This document shows, one piece after another, positions 8,127-15,043 of a DNA stretch of 21,202 nucleotides. The first letter of the stretch is position 1, and each line of letters begins with the position of its first letter. The notes under the pieces are model-generated. The model worked only from the letters and a program-made list of their open reading frames with translations, was not told where the DNA came from and searched no databases. Made by a program: the position numbers and the translations under genes. Source of the stretch: CAZJKE01 sp964555625 (GTDB lineage Bacteria; Planctomycetota; Phycisphaerae; Phycisphaerales; SM1A02); the NCBI GenBank assembly GCA_964555625.1, contig CAZKTE010000033.1:1-21202 (forward strand). Reading direction: 5' to 3'.

Positions 8127-9029
8127 TCAGGTTCCCGGCACCAGGCGATGGGCCACGACCGTCAGGCCGCAGCAGACGAACGCGACCGGGGCAAGGGCAG
8201 GTTCCCCGATGGCGACCAGATAGACGGCATCCAGCAACGCAAAGCCCGACAGCAGCGTGTGCATACCGGGGGCGACCCGAGGCGGGTCCGCTGCCAGCGG
8301 CCGCCATGCAACCATGAGCCATATGGCGTAGACGAGCAACGCGATCATCAGCCAGGGAAGGGCGAAGACGTCGCACAGGGCGATGGCCGGGATGACCGCC
8401 GCCAGAAGCATGAGCCACACGAGGTTGGCCATCGGGCGGCCGCCGCGCCCCTCGACGCGGCCGATGATCGTAATGAGCGCCGTGTAGAGCGCGATGCCCG
8501 CACAGGGCAGCACCAGCAGAGACGGGTCGACGCTGGATCCACCGGCGTACGCCGCCAGCGGATAGATCGCCGCACGGCACGCGGCCATCAGGACCACGGC
8601 GGCCACGGCCCACTGGTGCATCGCGCTGTAGGCCAGTACCAGCACCGCCAGGCCCGCGGCGATGCCCAGACTAGGCAGGCCCATCGGAATCGCAACGGCT
8701 ACCCCGCCTCCCAGCAGGGCGAAGCCGAGGATCCACGCGTCGCGGCGTGCAATGTCACCGCGCGCAACGGGGCGATCCCGCCCGGCAGCTCGGTCGCGCG
8801 TCGCGCCAGCCGCGTCATTGAGCGCCATGCCACCGAGGTAGATGAGCAGAAGGGATCCAACGGCCAGCAGCAGCGGCGTCCAGGCATCGCGATGCGGTGG
8901 CGAGCGGAGGTGTCCATGCGACGCGGTCCAGGAGACGCTGGCGATGGCGCTGCCCACAAGGGCATTGCTCGCCACGGTCGCCAGGTTGCTGGCACGCAGC
9001 AACTGGACCCAGTCGCGTGCCTCACTCAC
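8127..9029 (-). CDS. eboC: EboC-like UbiA-family prenyltransferase
   Basis: 300 residues, integral membrane, with about eight hydrophobic segments. GTG 9029 overlaps the eboE stop (GTGA) and has GGAGGTGG just upstream. UbiA enzymes transfer a prenyl group from a polyprenyl diphosphate using two Asp-rich motifs. The first motif is recognisable in LNDAAGATRDRAAGRDRP (70-87) but the middle Asp of NDxxDxxxD is Gly75 (GGC, one base from GAC). Later landmarks are ACRAAIY (150-155) and IIGRVEGRGG (188-197), which fit the EboC branch (CR and R-E-G elements). In the operon it would prenylate, or load onto a lipid carrier, the product of the cytosolic enzymes. The Gly substitution may weaken Mg-diphosphate binding. 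Confidence 0.82.
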   Translation of the reverse strand: MSEARDWVQLLRASNLATVASNALVGSAIASVSWTASHGHLRSPPHRDAWTPLLLAVGSLLLIYLGGMALNDAAGATRDRAAGRDRPVARGDIARRDAWILGFALLGGGVAVAIPMGLPSLGIAAGLAVLVLAYSAMHQWAVAAVVLMAACRAAIYPLAAYAGGSSVDPSLLVLPCAGIALYTALITIIGRVEGRGGRPMANLVWLMLLAAVIPAIALCDVFALPWLMIALLVYAIWLMVAWRPLAADPPRVAPGMHTLLSGFALLDAVYLVAIGEPALAPVAFVCCGLTVVAHRLVPGT

Positions 9030-10126
9030 CGACCCACCTCCGCCAGTTGATGGGCGGTCCACGCCAGCTCGCCTGCAATCGACTCGGCCAACGATCCATG
9101 TTCGTTGCAACGGGGGTGTACGTCCCAGGTGTAGGTCTCGGCGGTCGCCGTATCATCGACAGAAGCAGCCAGCACCGGGATGGACGCCACGAGATCCGAC
9201 TGCGTCGTTCCGAGGACTCCGAAGTGCTCCTGATGCACGGGTACGTGATAGTGGATGCGCCAATGTCCGCGAGGATCATCGAGGACCATGTCGGCGAGGT
9301 TCTCATGGAACGCGAATGTACCGTCGTGCTCGATCGTCACCTGGTGCAGGTATCTGGGTTCGGCGAGCGCCCCAAGCGATTCGATCGCAGCCGCATCGCC
9401 TGATGGGCCGAAGTCCACATCGATTGCCGAGGACACCTGGACCTTGCCGATCATCATCCCCGCTGATGCGTACGCGGAGACCGCTTCTTCTGCGCTCTCG
9501 CGCATGACCGCGCTGTGGCATGTGTCATGGCAGACGCGCAGGTGTCGCCGCGTCAACTCGTCATCGCCGAAGTGCGCATTGACGAAGTCAGCGACGTCGG
9601 CGGCGCGCTCGAGCCGGCAGCCCGGCTCCGCCTCGAGATCGACGTGGATGCAGCGACCGGTGTCGTCCTCCAGCCTCACCAGGTGCGTGATGCAGGTGCG
9701 CAGGTGTGCCGCCGCCGCCTCGTCGCCACTCCAACCTTCCTTCCAGCCCAAGGGCAGCGTCGAGATGCCCGCTGAGGTGCCGCGCTCCACCAGTACTGCC
9801 AGGAGTTCGGCAAGGCGCAGCGTGTAGGCCAGCCGCTTCGGGCTCGTCCAGTCTGGCTCGTAGACGCCGTGGCCCACGAGGGGGCCGTGGAAGTCACCGT
9901 AGGGGAAGCCGTTGATCGTGAAGACCTCGAGGTGCAGGCGAGCAAGTTCATCGCGCAGGCCGTTTGCGTCAGCGGCCTCTGCGGCCGCGGCACTCATCCA
10001 GAGCCCGATGGGCAGGTCCTGCTCGGGTGCATGCAGCGATCGAACCGCTGATGCATGGGTGGAAAGGCTTGCAAGGAGGGTGTCGAGGTCGGCGCCAGCG
10101 TGCACGTTGGTGCAGTAGCCGAGCAT
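9026..10126 (-). CDS. eboE: EboE-like TIM-barrel metabolite-traffic protein
   Basis: 366 residues. It opens with LGYCTNVHAG and contains FTINGFPYGDFHGP and VYEPDW, hallmarks I associate with EboE proteins (xylose-isomerase-like TIM barrel). Possible metal ligands are scattered His, Glu and Asp: HVDLEAEPG, VCHDTCHSAV, IHYHVPVHQEHFG. The last motif, a His cluster, is probably part of the active site. The biochemical reaction is not established for the family; in Nostoc the ebo genes are linked to moving a scytonemin precursor to the periplasm. ATG 10126 starts 6 bp after the eboB stop; the 3' end overlaps eboC by GTGA. No signal peptide, so cytoplasmic. Confidence 0.85.
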   Translation of the reverse strand: MLGYCTNVHAGADLDTLLASLSTHASAVRSLHAPEQDLPIGLWMSAAAAEAADANGLRDELARLHLEVFTINGFPYGDFHGPLVGHGVYEPDWTSPKRLAYTLRLAELLAVLVERGTSAGISTLPLGWKEGWSGDEAAAAHLRTCITHLVRLEDDTGRCIHVDLEAEPGCRLERAADVADFVNAHFGDDELTRRHLRVCHDTCHSAVMRESAEEAVSAYASAGMMIGKVQVSSAIDVDFGPSGDAAAIESLGALAEPRYLHQVTIEHDGTFAFHENLADMVLDDPRGHWRIHYHVPVHQEHFGVLGTTQSDLVASIPVLAASVDDTATAETYTWDVHPRCNEHGSLAESIAGELAWTAHQLAEVGR

Positions 10127-10132
10127 GGCGCC

Positions 10133-10942
10133 TCAGGGGGCGTCCGCGACCTGGAAGCGGCCCGACTGTGAGAGGAAGATGACGGGATTGTCAAAGGAGA
10201 TCCGGTCCACGAGGTCACTGCCATGTCCGCGGGCGGCGAGCTCTGCGCGGCACTTTGGCACCGCCAGCGGATCGCTGGGACCCCAGTCGCCGGCGGAGTT
10301 GATCCAGACTCGCTCCGTGCCGTGGAGTTCGATGATGTCCGCAGCCCGCTGCGGCGTGCACTTGGTCTCCGGGTAGAGCGTCATGCCCGCCCAGAATCCG
10401 CGGTCGAGCACCGGCCGCACAGTGTGCTCCTCCACGTGATCGATGAGCACGCGGCCCGGATCGAGTTTGGTGTTTGCGATGGCGTCCATTATCAGGAGCG
10501 TGCCCTTGAGCTTGTCCTCGAGGTGCGGCGTGTGAACCAGCACGAGCTGGTCGTGGGTCTCGGCGAGTGCCAACTGTTCCTCGAGAATGATCAGTTCATT
10601 GCGACTGTTCTTGTTGAGCCCGATCTCGCCAATGCCCAGCACGGTCGGGCATTCGAGGAACCCGGGGATCAATGACATGACCTCGCGTGCGAACCCCGGG
10701 TCTTCGGCTTCCTTGGGGTTGATGCAGAGCCAGCAGTGGTGGCGAATGCCGTACTGGGCGGCGCGCTTCGGCTCGAATTCCGTCAACTGGCGAAAGTAGT
10801 CGAAGAACCCCTGTGGGCTGCTGCGGTCGAACCCCGCCCAGAATGCCGGCTCGGTGATCGCCACGCAGCCGGCAGCAGCCATGCGCTGGTAGTCATCGGT
10901 TGTCCGCGACACCATGTGGATGTGCGGGTCGATGTAGGCCAT
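10133..10942 (-). CDS. eboB: EboB-like TatD-family metal-dependent hydrolase
   Basis: 269 residues. The amidohydrolase/TatD metal site is visible: DPHIH (Asp5, His7, His9), Glu106 in GIGEIGLN, His137 or His140 in VHTPH, His169 in LIDHVEEH, and Asp219 in SAGDWGPSDPLAVPK. These fit the TatD-like EboB members rather than DNase TatD itself. ATG 10942 is chosen because it places the first metal motif near the N-terminus; it overlaps the TGA of the preceding small ORF by one base (TGATG). A longer reading from 11083 would only extend into that ORF. It is likely cytoplasmic and hydrolyses an unknown pathway intermediate. Confidence 0.85.
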   Translation of the reverse strand: MAYIDPHIHMVSRTTDDYQRMAAAGCVAITEPAFWAGFDRSSPQGFFDYFRQLTEFEPKRAAQYGIRHHCWLCINPKEAEDPGFAREVMSLIPGFLECPTVLGIGEIGLNKNSRNELIILEEQLALAETHDQLVLVHTPHLEDKLKGTLLIMDAIANTKLDPGRVLIDHVEEHTVRPVLDRGFWAGMTLYPETKCTPQRAADIIELHGTERVWINSAGDWGPSDPLAVPKCRAELAARGHGSDLVDRISFDNPVIFLSQSGRFQVADAP

Positions 10943-11217
10943 CAGTCGCCGTTGCCCTCGCGCGAGGCGCCACTGGCGCCCTTCTCGCCTGCGGCATCCA
11001 CCGGCTCGCTGGACTGGTCGCTGAGGATCGAGAGCACGCGCTCGGCCCGTCCCGGCTCTGTCTCGGCGAGGACGGCCACGCATCGACGCAGGGCGTCCAT
11101 CCGGTAGTCACTGCCGTCACCTGCGGCGCGGTCAACGCGATCGAGAAACGCAGCGACATCAAGCACCTTGGCGCGGTGTTCGAGGAAGTAACGGTCGATG
11201 ACCTCGGCTGCGGTCAT
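10942..11217 (-). CDS. Small unknown protein in the eboA position
   Basis: 91 residues beginning MTAAEVIDRYFLEHRAKVLD. It is predicted helical and charged, with a C-terminal tail EPVDAAGEKGASGASREGNGD that looks disordered. It lies between eboD and eboB, with a 31-bp gap after eboD and a one-base overlap with eboB. I do not recognise its family. EboA proteins as I remember them are over 200 residues, so this is either a very short version or a different protein that replaces it. ATG 11217 has an AGGA sequence about 13 nt upstream; ATG 11238 is an alternative. No membrane segment or signal peptide. The conserved-looking start (DRYFLEHRAKVLDVAAFLDRVDRA) could form an amphipathic helix for a partner. 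Confidence 0.65.
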   Translation of the reverse strand: MTAAEVIDRYFLEHRAKVLDVAAFLDRVDRAAGDGSDYRMDALRRCVAVLAETEPGRAERVLSILSDQSSEPVDAAGEKGASGASREGNGD

Positions 11218-11248
11218 TGGACATGCGTCCTGGCCCATTGCCGCGATT

Positions 11249-12370
11249 CTATACGAGGCGTTCGATCGCCCGGCGCACTGTCTGAACATCGAGCTCGTGG
11301 ACCTCGACGGGGCTTCCGACTCCCTGCAGCAGCAGGAGCGTCAACGCACCCCCGAGGTGTTCGCGAAATTCCTCGACTCCCTCATACAGCACGTCCACAT
11401 CCCTCAGGGCCGGGTGGGTCGTGGGAAGACCAAGTGCAGAGAGCAGGGCCAGTATGCGATCAGCGTCGCCTCGCTCAAGCAGATCCAGTTCCACGGATCC
11501 CTCGACATCGATCGCCAAGCCGACCGAGACCGCCTCGCCATGGGTGAGATCGCAACCGGTGACCTGTTCGAGCTTGTGGGCGGACCAGTGACCGAAGTCC
11601 AGCGGCCGTGCCTCGGTTCTCTCGAATGGGTCGCCGCCATCAACGATGTGGTCAAGGTGGAGTTGCGCCGATCGACGAATCACACGCTCCATGACGGCCG
11701 TATCCCTCGCGACCAGCGCCGCAGCGTCAGCTTCCAGCTGTTCGAACAGCGACGCGTCCTTGACCAGCGACACCTTCACCGCCTCGCTGAGCCCGCTGCG
11801 CCAATGCCGATCGTCGAGCGTGTCGAGCAGATCAAGATCGTTGACGACCGCCATGGGCGGATCGAAGACTCCGATGAAGTTCTTCTTCGCGAAGCGGTTG
11901 ATGCCGTTCTTGACACCTACCCCGCTGTCGCACTGAGAGAGCGTAGTGCTTGGCATGCGCAGCAGCTGCACGCCGCGGTGAGAGAGTGACGCAGCCAGCC
12001 CGACGGCGTCGAGCATCGCGCCTCCGCCGACTGCGAGCACGCAGGAGCGGCGACAGAGTTTGCCAGCCTCGATCGCCTCCACGACCTGCTTCACGACTGC
12101 CAGATCCGCCTTCGCAGCCTCTCCGCCGGTGACCGTCGTGGGATCTGCGGCAAGCGGCACGTCATGTGCGTTCGCCCAGCGTGCAATCCTCGCGAGGATG
12201 TCCTTGTCCGCCGCGGCGAGACCGCCATCGATGAACGCGAGCACCCGCGGAGGCGACGCATCAGAGAACAGGTCATCGAGCACGCTGCTCCCGTCGTCGA
12301 AGATGCCGCGTGCGAAGCGCAGGCGATGTGTGAAGGACACGGAGAATGTTGCGTCGATCTCGTCGGTCAC
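11249..12370 (-). CDS. eboD: EboD-like 3-dehydroquinate-synthase-type sugar phosphate cyclase
   Basis: 373 residues. Motifs of the dehydroquinate synthase fold: GGGAMLD (115-121, NAD-binding), PSTTLSQCDSGVGVKNGIN (140-158), SEAVK (195-199, with a metal-ligand Glu196), FGHWSAHKLE (259-268) and HGEAV (277-281). These residues bind NAD and zinc. The Cys147 region (SQCDSGVGVKNGIN) instead of AQVDASVGGKTGIN marks it as a non-shikimate member, consistent with EboD and related to valiolone-type cyclases. The predicted reaction is cyclisation of a seven-carbon sugar phosphate; the exact substrate is not shown. GTG 12370 overlaps the pqiB stop (GTGA). Confidence 0.85.
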   Translation of the reverse strand: MTDEIDATFSVSFTHRLRFARGIFDDGSSVLDDLFSDASPPRVLAFIDGGLAAADKDILARIARWANAHDVPLAADPTTVTGGEAAKADLAVVKQVVEAIEAGKLCRRSCVLAVGGGAMLDAVGLAASLSHRGVQLLRMPSTTLSQCDSGVGVKNGINRFAKKNFIGVFDPPMAVVNDLDLLDTLDDRHWRSGLSEAVKVSLVKDASLFEQLEADAAALVARDTAVMERVIRRSAQLHLDHIVDGGDPFERTEARPLDFGHWSAHKLEQVTGCDLTHGEAVSVGLAIDVEGSVELDLLERGDADRILALLSALGLPTTHPALRDVDVLYEGVEEFREHLGGALTLLLLQGVGSPVEVHELDVQTVRRAIERLV

Positions 12371-13203
12371 TGCGGCGTGTCCTCGAGATCGATCTTCGGC
12401 GCCCACTTGACCCACTCGCTCTTGGCATGGTCGGCCATCTCGAAGTCGTGCTCCTCTGGCGCCACGTCGCCGTGGCGATTGGGCGTGGCGAAGGCGACGC
12501 CGCCGCGCAACAGGGCAAGGAGGGAGTCGCTGTGGAACTCGATGCCTCCGAGGCCCACGTCCAACGAGAGCCCGCTTGCGTTCCAGAAGCGCGAGTCGGT
12601 GCGGACAAGGCGCTGCCAGGGCGCCTCGACGAAGATCCGGATCTCGACGACCGCGGCGTTCGAGGACAGGGCCACGTCCAGGATTTCTCCGACGCGCAAT
12701 CCACGATGAAAGACCGGCATGCCAGGCTCCAGTGAGCCGGCGACGTGGGCCGTCAGCAGGAATCGCCGCCCGTCGCGTCCCGGGAGCTGCAGTGGCGGAG
12801 CGTCAAGACCATCGAACAGGAAGGTTGGCTCGCCGTCGCCGGGAGCGACTTGTATGTAGCGAGGACCCATCAGCGTCTCGAGACCGGACACCTGAGAGAG
12901 TGAGATGCGAGGGCGAACGACCCACCACTGGGAGCCATCGCGGGCAAGGCCAGCGGCAGTGGTTTCGAGTCTGGCGGTGGCCACGACAGACTGAAGATCC
13001 TCGGAAATGGTGGTGTTGATGACGCGACCGACCGTCGTGCCGCGGTAGACGACAGGGGAGTCGGCGACTAGTCCGCTGGCGTCGGCGAACGAGATCTCGA
13101 CGACGGGGCCGCGCTGCACCCACCATCGCTGCAGCATGATCGCCGCGACGATGGTTGCCAGGATCGGCATGATCCACGCAACTGATTGCTGGCGATCGCT
13201 CAT
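12367..13203 (-). CDS. pqiB: PqiB-like MCE-domain protein
   Basis: 278 residues. One N-terminal membrane helix (about 9-26) is followed by an MCE domain with VVYRGTTVGRV (51-61), and a second PqiB-type unit with PVFHRGLRVGEI and SRFWNASGLSLDV... then SLLALLRGGVAFATP. These motifs match PqiB/YebT-type intermembrane transport proteins. E. coli PqiB has about 545 residues and three MCE domains; this one is half that, so it would form a much shorter tube in the periplasm. It follows pqiA by a four-base overlap (ATGA) and precedes eboD by a GTGA overlap. MCE proteins carry lipids between inner and outer membranes. This suggests the ebo product may be lipid-linked. Confidence 0.8.
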   Translation of the reverse strand: MSDRQQSVAWIMPILATIVAAIMLQRWWVQRGPVVEISFADASGLVADSPVVYRGTTVGRVINTTISEDLQSVVATARLETTAAGLARDGSQWWVVRPRISLSQVSGLETLMGPRYIQVAPGDGEPTFLFDGLDAPPLQLPGRDGRRFLLTAHVAGSLEPGMPVFHRGLRVGEILDVALSSNAAVVEIRIFVEAPWQRLVRTDSRFWNASGLSLDVGLGGIEFHSDSLLALLRGGVAFATPNRHGDVAPEEHDFEMADHAKSEWVKWAPKIDLEDTPQ

Positions 13204-13706
13204 GAGGCGCCTCCCTCCGGTTCAGCCAGGCGCCGATCGAAGGTGGCCGTGGCGAGCATTGTCAGTACTACGACGGCGGTGAACGCAAGAAGCCCGGGCC
13301 CGGGCGTCACACGGGCAAGGTCGCCGAGCTTCACCAGAGAGACCAGGATCGCCATGAGGAACACGTCGAGCATCGACCAGCGTCCGACGGCGTCCACGAT
13401 CCGCACCAGAAGTGGTGACAACCCGGCGGTGGGCGAGCGCCACGTGGCGCAGAGCCAGAGCATGGCGACGATCTTCAGAAGCGGAATCACGATGCTGCAG
13501 GCGAATACCAGGAGGGCGACCTCCCGCGTGCCCGACTCCCAGAGCGCGACCACTCCTTCCCAGATCGTGCTGCGGGTCTCGTGTCCTAACTGCGAGAGAT
13601 GCAGGATCGGCAGCAGGTTCGCGGGAATGAAGAGCAGCAGAGCCGAGATCGCCAGGGCGGCGCAGCGCTGGATCGCGATGGGCGTCGGTGTTCCTGGGTG
13701 ATCCAC
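13200..13706 (-). CDS. pqiA: Single-domain PqiA-like membrane protein
   Basis: 168 residues, mostly hydrophobic, with about four membrane segments. Motifs: FIPANLLPI, IPLLKIVAMLW, GRWSMLDVFLMAILVSLVKLG, and TPGPGLLAFTAVVVLTMLAT, all typical of the PqiA repeat. E. coli PqiA has two such repeats with zinc-ribbon cysteines; here there is one repeat and no CxxC. PqiA works as the inner-membrane partner of MCE protein PqiB. GTG 13706 is chosen because an in-frame TAG lies 11 codons upstream and a TACAAT box is 8 nt before it. This is the first gene of the pqi-ebo operon. Confidence 0.8.
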   Translation of the reverse strand: MDHPGTPTPIAIQRCAALAISALLLFIPANLLPILHLSQLGHETRSTIWEGVVALWESGTREVALLVFACSIVIPLLKIVAMLWLCATWRSPTAGLSPLLVRIVDAVGRWSMLDVFLMAILVSLVKLGDLARVTPGPGLLAFTAVVVLTMLATATFDRRLAEPEGGAS

Positions 13707-13714
13707 GGATGGCG

Positions 13715-13720
13715 ATTGTA
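13715..13720 (-). promoter_or_regulatory. -10 box of the pqi-ebo operon
   Basis: Minus-strand TACAAT lies 8 nt upstream of the pqiA GTG, close to the spacing of a leaderless transcript. No convincing -35 is visible and there is no Shine-Dalgarno. It would drive all eight genes. Confidence 0.45.
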
Positions 13721-13747
13721 GGGCGGTGGCAGTTCGCTATCATCCGC

Positions 13748-13858
13748 CGGTTCACCCATGGGGCGAACGCGTCTGGTCCCAGCGAAAGCGGTGTGAATCC
13801 GCTGCGAACGCGTCACCGTGATGCACCCCTTGGGGGGTGCTCAGCCGGGTCGCCTGGG
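13748..13858 (+). ncRNA. Cobalamin-riboswitch-like leader RNA
   Basis: The core reads like a cobalamin riboswitch: a hairpin GTTC/CCC...GGG/GAAC (13750-13768), a helix formed by two copies of ACGCGT (13767-13772 and 13808-13813), an inner hairpin AGCGG-TGTGAAT-CCGCT (13787-13803) whose loop resembles GGTGAAAATCC, then GTCACCGTGAT resembling GCAACTGTGAT, a hairpin GCACCCC/GGGGTGC, and CAGCCGGGTCGCC resembling the AG-CC-GGAGACC end. The match is partial: the P1/P2 pairing is not clear. It is followed at 13879-13938 by possible alternative stems. It lies on the plus strand upstream of the PEP-CTERM-like gene, within the promoter region of the divergent operon. Confidence 0.55.
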
Positions 13859-13878
13859 ATCTGGGCGGGCGAACGTCG

Positions 13879-13938
13879 CCCTCGCGCGAGGGGAGACTTC
13901 GCCGGGCTTCCGAGCGGCTCCCCTCGGCGGTACCCGGC
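13879..13938 (+). promoter_or_regulatory. Candidate expression platform with mutually exclusive stems
   Basis: The 14-bp palindrome CCCTCGCGCGAGGG (13879-13892) can form a hairpin. Its 3' half overlaps GAGGGGAG (13888-13895), which pairs perfectly with CTCCCCTC (13918-13925). A further stem is GCCGGG (13901-13906) with CCCGGC (13933-13938). The first two cannot coexist, so a switch is possible. No U-tract follows, so any control would act on translation or through another factor. Confidence 0.35.
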
Positions 13939-14015
13939 AGACTCCCGCAAGAGCGACGATTGAGAAGAAGCGGGAGCGTGGTACCGGCGCGAATCAGGTA
14001 CGAGAGAGGAACGTC

Positions 14016-14525
14016 ATGCGAATTGCATGCTGCATCGCCGCGGCGCTGGCTACCGGCGCGTCAGGGGCCATCGTGGACACGATCGACGTCGGTGAGGGCG
14101 TATTCACGTCTAACGTCCAGATCGACTTCTCAAACGGGAATGGCTACCTGTTCAACATCCGCTGGACGCAGCAGCCCACCACCGGTTGGGACCTGCTCCT
14201 GGCCATCGACGAGGCCGAGGAGAGCTTCACGCTCGACTCATGGTCGTCTGAATGGGGTGAGTTCATCGTGGGACTCGGCTACGGCGACGACTGGGACTGG
14301 GGCGACGGAGCGGATTGGCCAGCGCCCAACTGGTGGCACTACTGGGTCCAGGAGAGTGCCGGCGACTCATGGTCGGAGGCAGCCTTCGGATCGACCGACC
14401 GCGCTGCACAACATGGTTCCTGGGACGGTTGGGTCTTTGGATCGGACGCTGCGCCGCAGGCCGCACCTGCGCCAGCCACCTTGGCGCTGCTAGGTCTTGC
14501 GGCCTTGCGTCGCCGTCGACGCTAA
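14016..14525 (+). CDS. Exported PEP-CTERM-like small protein
   Basis: 169 residues. A signal peptide (MRIACCIAAALATGASGA) precedes a Trp- and Asp-rich domain (GYGDDWDWGDG, NWWHYW) of unknown fold. The end is a short PEP-CTERM-type tail: APAPATLALLGLAALRRRRR, with PAPAT instead of the usual PEPAT, a short helix and a run of Arg. Exosortase systems cut at such tails; none is in the window. AGAGAGGA (14003-14010) stands 5 nt before ATG 14016, a strong ribosome-binding site that decides the start. A riboswitch-like leader precedes it. The stop overlaps the stop of the convergent lipoprotein gene. Function unknown; possibly a surface or matrix protein. Confidence 0.8.
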   Translation: MRIACCIAAALATGASGAIVDTIDVGEGVFTSNVQIDFSNGNGYLFNIRWTQQPTTGWDLLLAIDEAEESFTLDSWSSEWGEFIVGLGYGDDWDWGDGADWPAPNWWHYWVQESAGDSWSEAAFGSTDRAAQHGSWDGWVFGSDAAPQAAPAPATLALLGLAALRRRRR

Positions 14526-14971
14526 TTGATCAGGCGACAGCCCTCGAGGCGGAAGGGATGCGCGGCGAAGAGCCCGGCCGGCTGGCATTGGCCGCGGACT
14601 CCTATCGCAGCGCCCGCGTATACGCGGCCGTCGGCGCCGAACTCCGCGGCGACTGCCGCGTCAAAGAAGCAGAGGGCATCCTGTTCACCATCTCGCAGCA
14701 GGATGCTGTAGCGGCCGTTGTCGTCCATGCCGTAGGCCGCCACCGTGCCACGGATGTCGACCACGACGCTGCTGAAGGTGGCGTCCTTTCCGTCATCGAG
14801 GAATGCATCTGCGAGATCAGCGATCGAGACGTGGCTGATGCGAGCTGAGTCGGCCTGGTCCACGATGCGTCCAGCCTCGGCCGTCGTTCGGGATGTTCCC
14901 CCGGCGCCGCAGCCATAGGCGACGATGCATGCCACCAGTGTGACGACAGTCCTGAAATGCGAATGCTGCAT
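14522..14971 (-). CDS. Lipoprotein with tRNA_anti-like OB-fold domain
   Basis: 149 residues. A hydrophobic N-terminus ends in AYGCGAG, an imperfect lipobox with Cys21. The remainder has the pattern of tRNA_anti-like (OB-fold) proteins: VVVDIRGTVAAY, YSILLRDG, ALCFFD, GAAIGVRGQCQPAG and a final LEGCRLI. Such proteins are common in bacterial envelopes and their role is unclear. ATG 14971 has AGGAGG 9 nt upstream, which lies in the 3' arm of the terminator hairpin of the gene above. Its TAG overlaps the convergent PEP-CTERM-like stop. Confidence 0.7.
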   Translation of the reverse strand: MQHSHFRTVVTLVACIVAYGCGAGGTSRTTAEAGRIVDQADSARISHVSIADLADAFLDDGKDATFSSVVVDIRGTVAAYGMDDNGRYSILLRDGEQDALCFFDAAVAAEFGADGRVYAGAAIGVRGQCQPAGLFAAHPFRLEGCRLIN

Positions 14972-15016
14972 GAAAGAAAGCCTCCTGCCAGCGAGATCAT
15001 ATCACCGGCAGGAGGC
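14972..15016 (-). terminator. Rho-independent terminator overlapping a ribosome-binding site
   Basis: A perfect 10-bp stem, GCCTCCTGCC (14980-14989) with GGCAGGAGGC (15007-15016), has a 17-nt loop. Read on the minus strand it is followed by TTTCTTTC. It ends transcription from the thioredoxin/beta-helix gene. The 3' arm supplies AGGAGG for ATG 14971. Confidence 0.7.
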
Positions 15017-15043
15017 CTGCATTCGTGCGCGATGGGTGGTCTG

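Noticed and set aside
7623..9050. 475-residue plus-strand frame across eboF and eboC
   Set aside because: Gln/Arg/Asp-rich shadow frame; the opposite strand carries two clear family matches with coupled starts.
13741..14015. A small protein gene inside the leader
   Set aside because: The frames here extend into the PEP-CTERM-like gene or run without a ribosome-binding site; the stem pattern fits RNA better than coding sequence.
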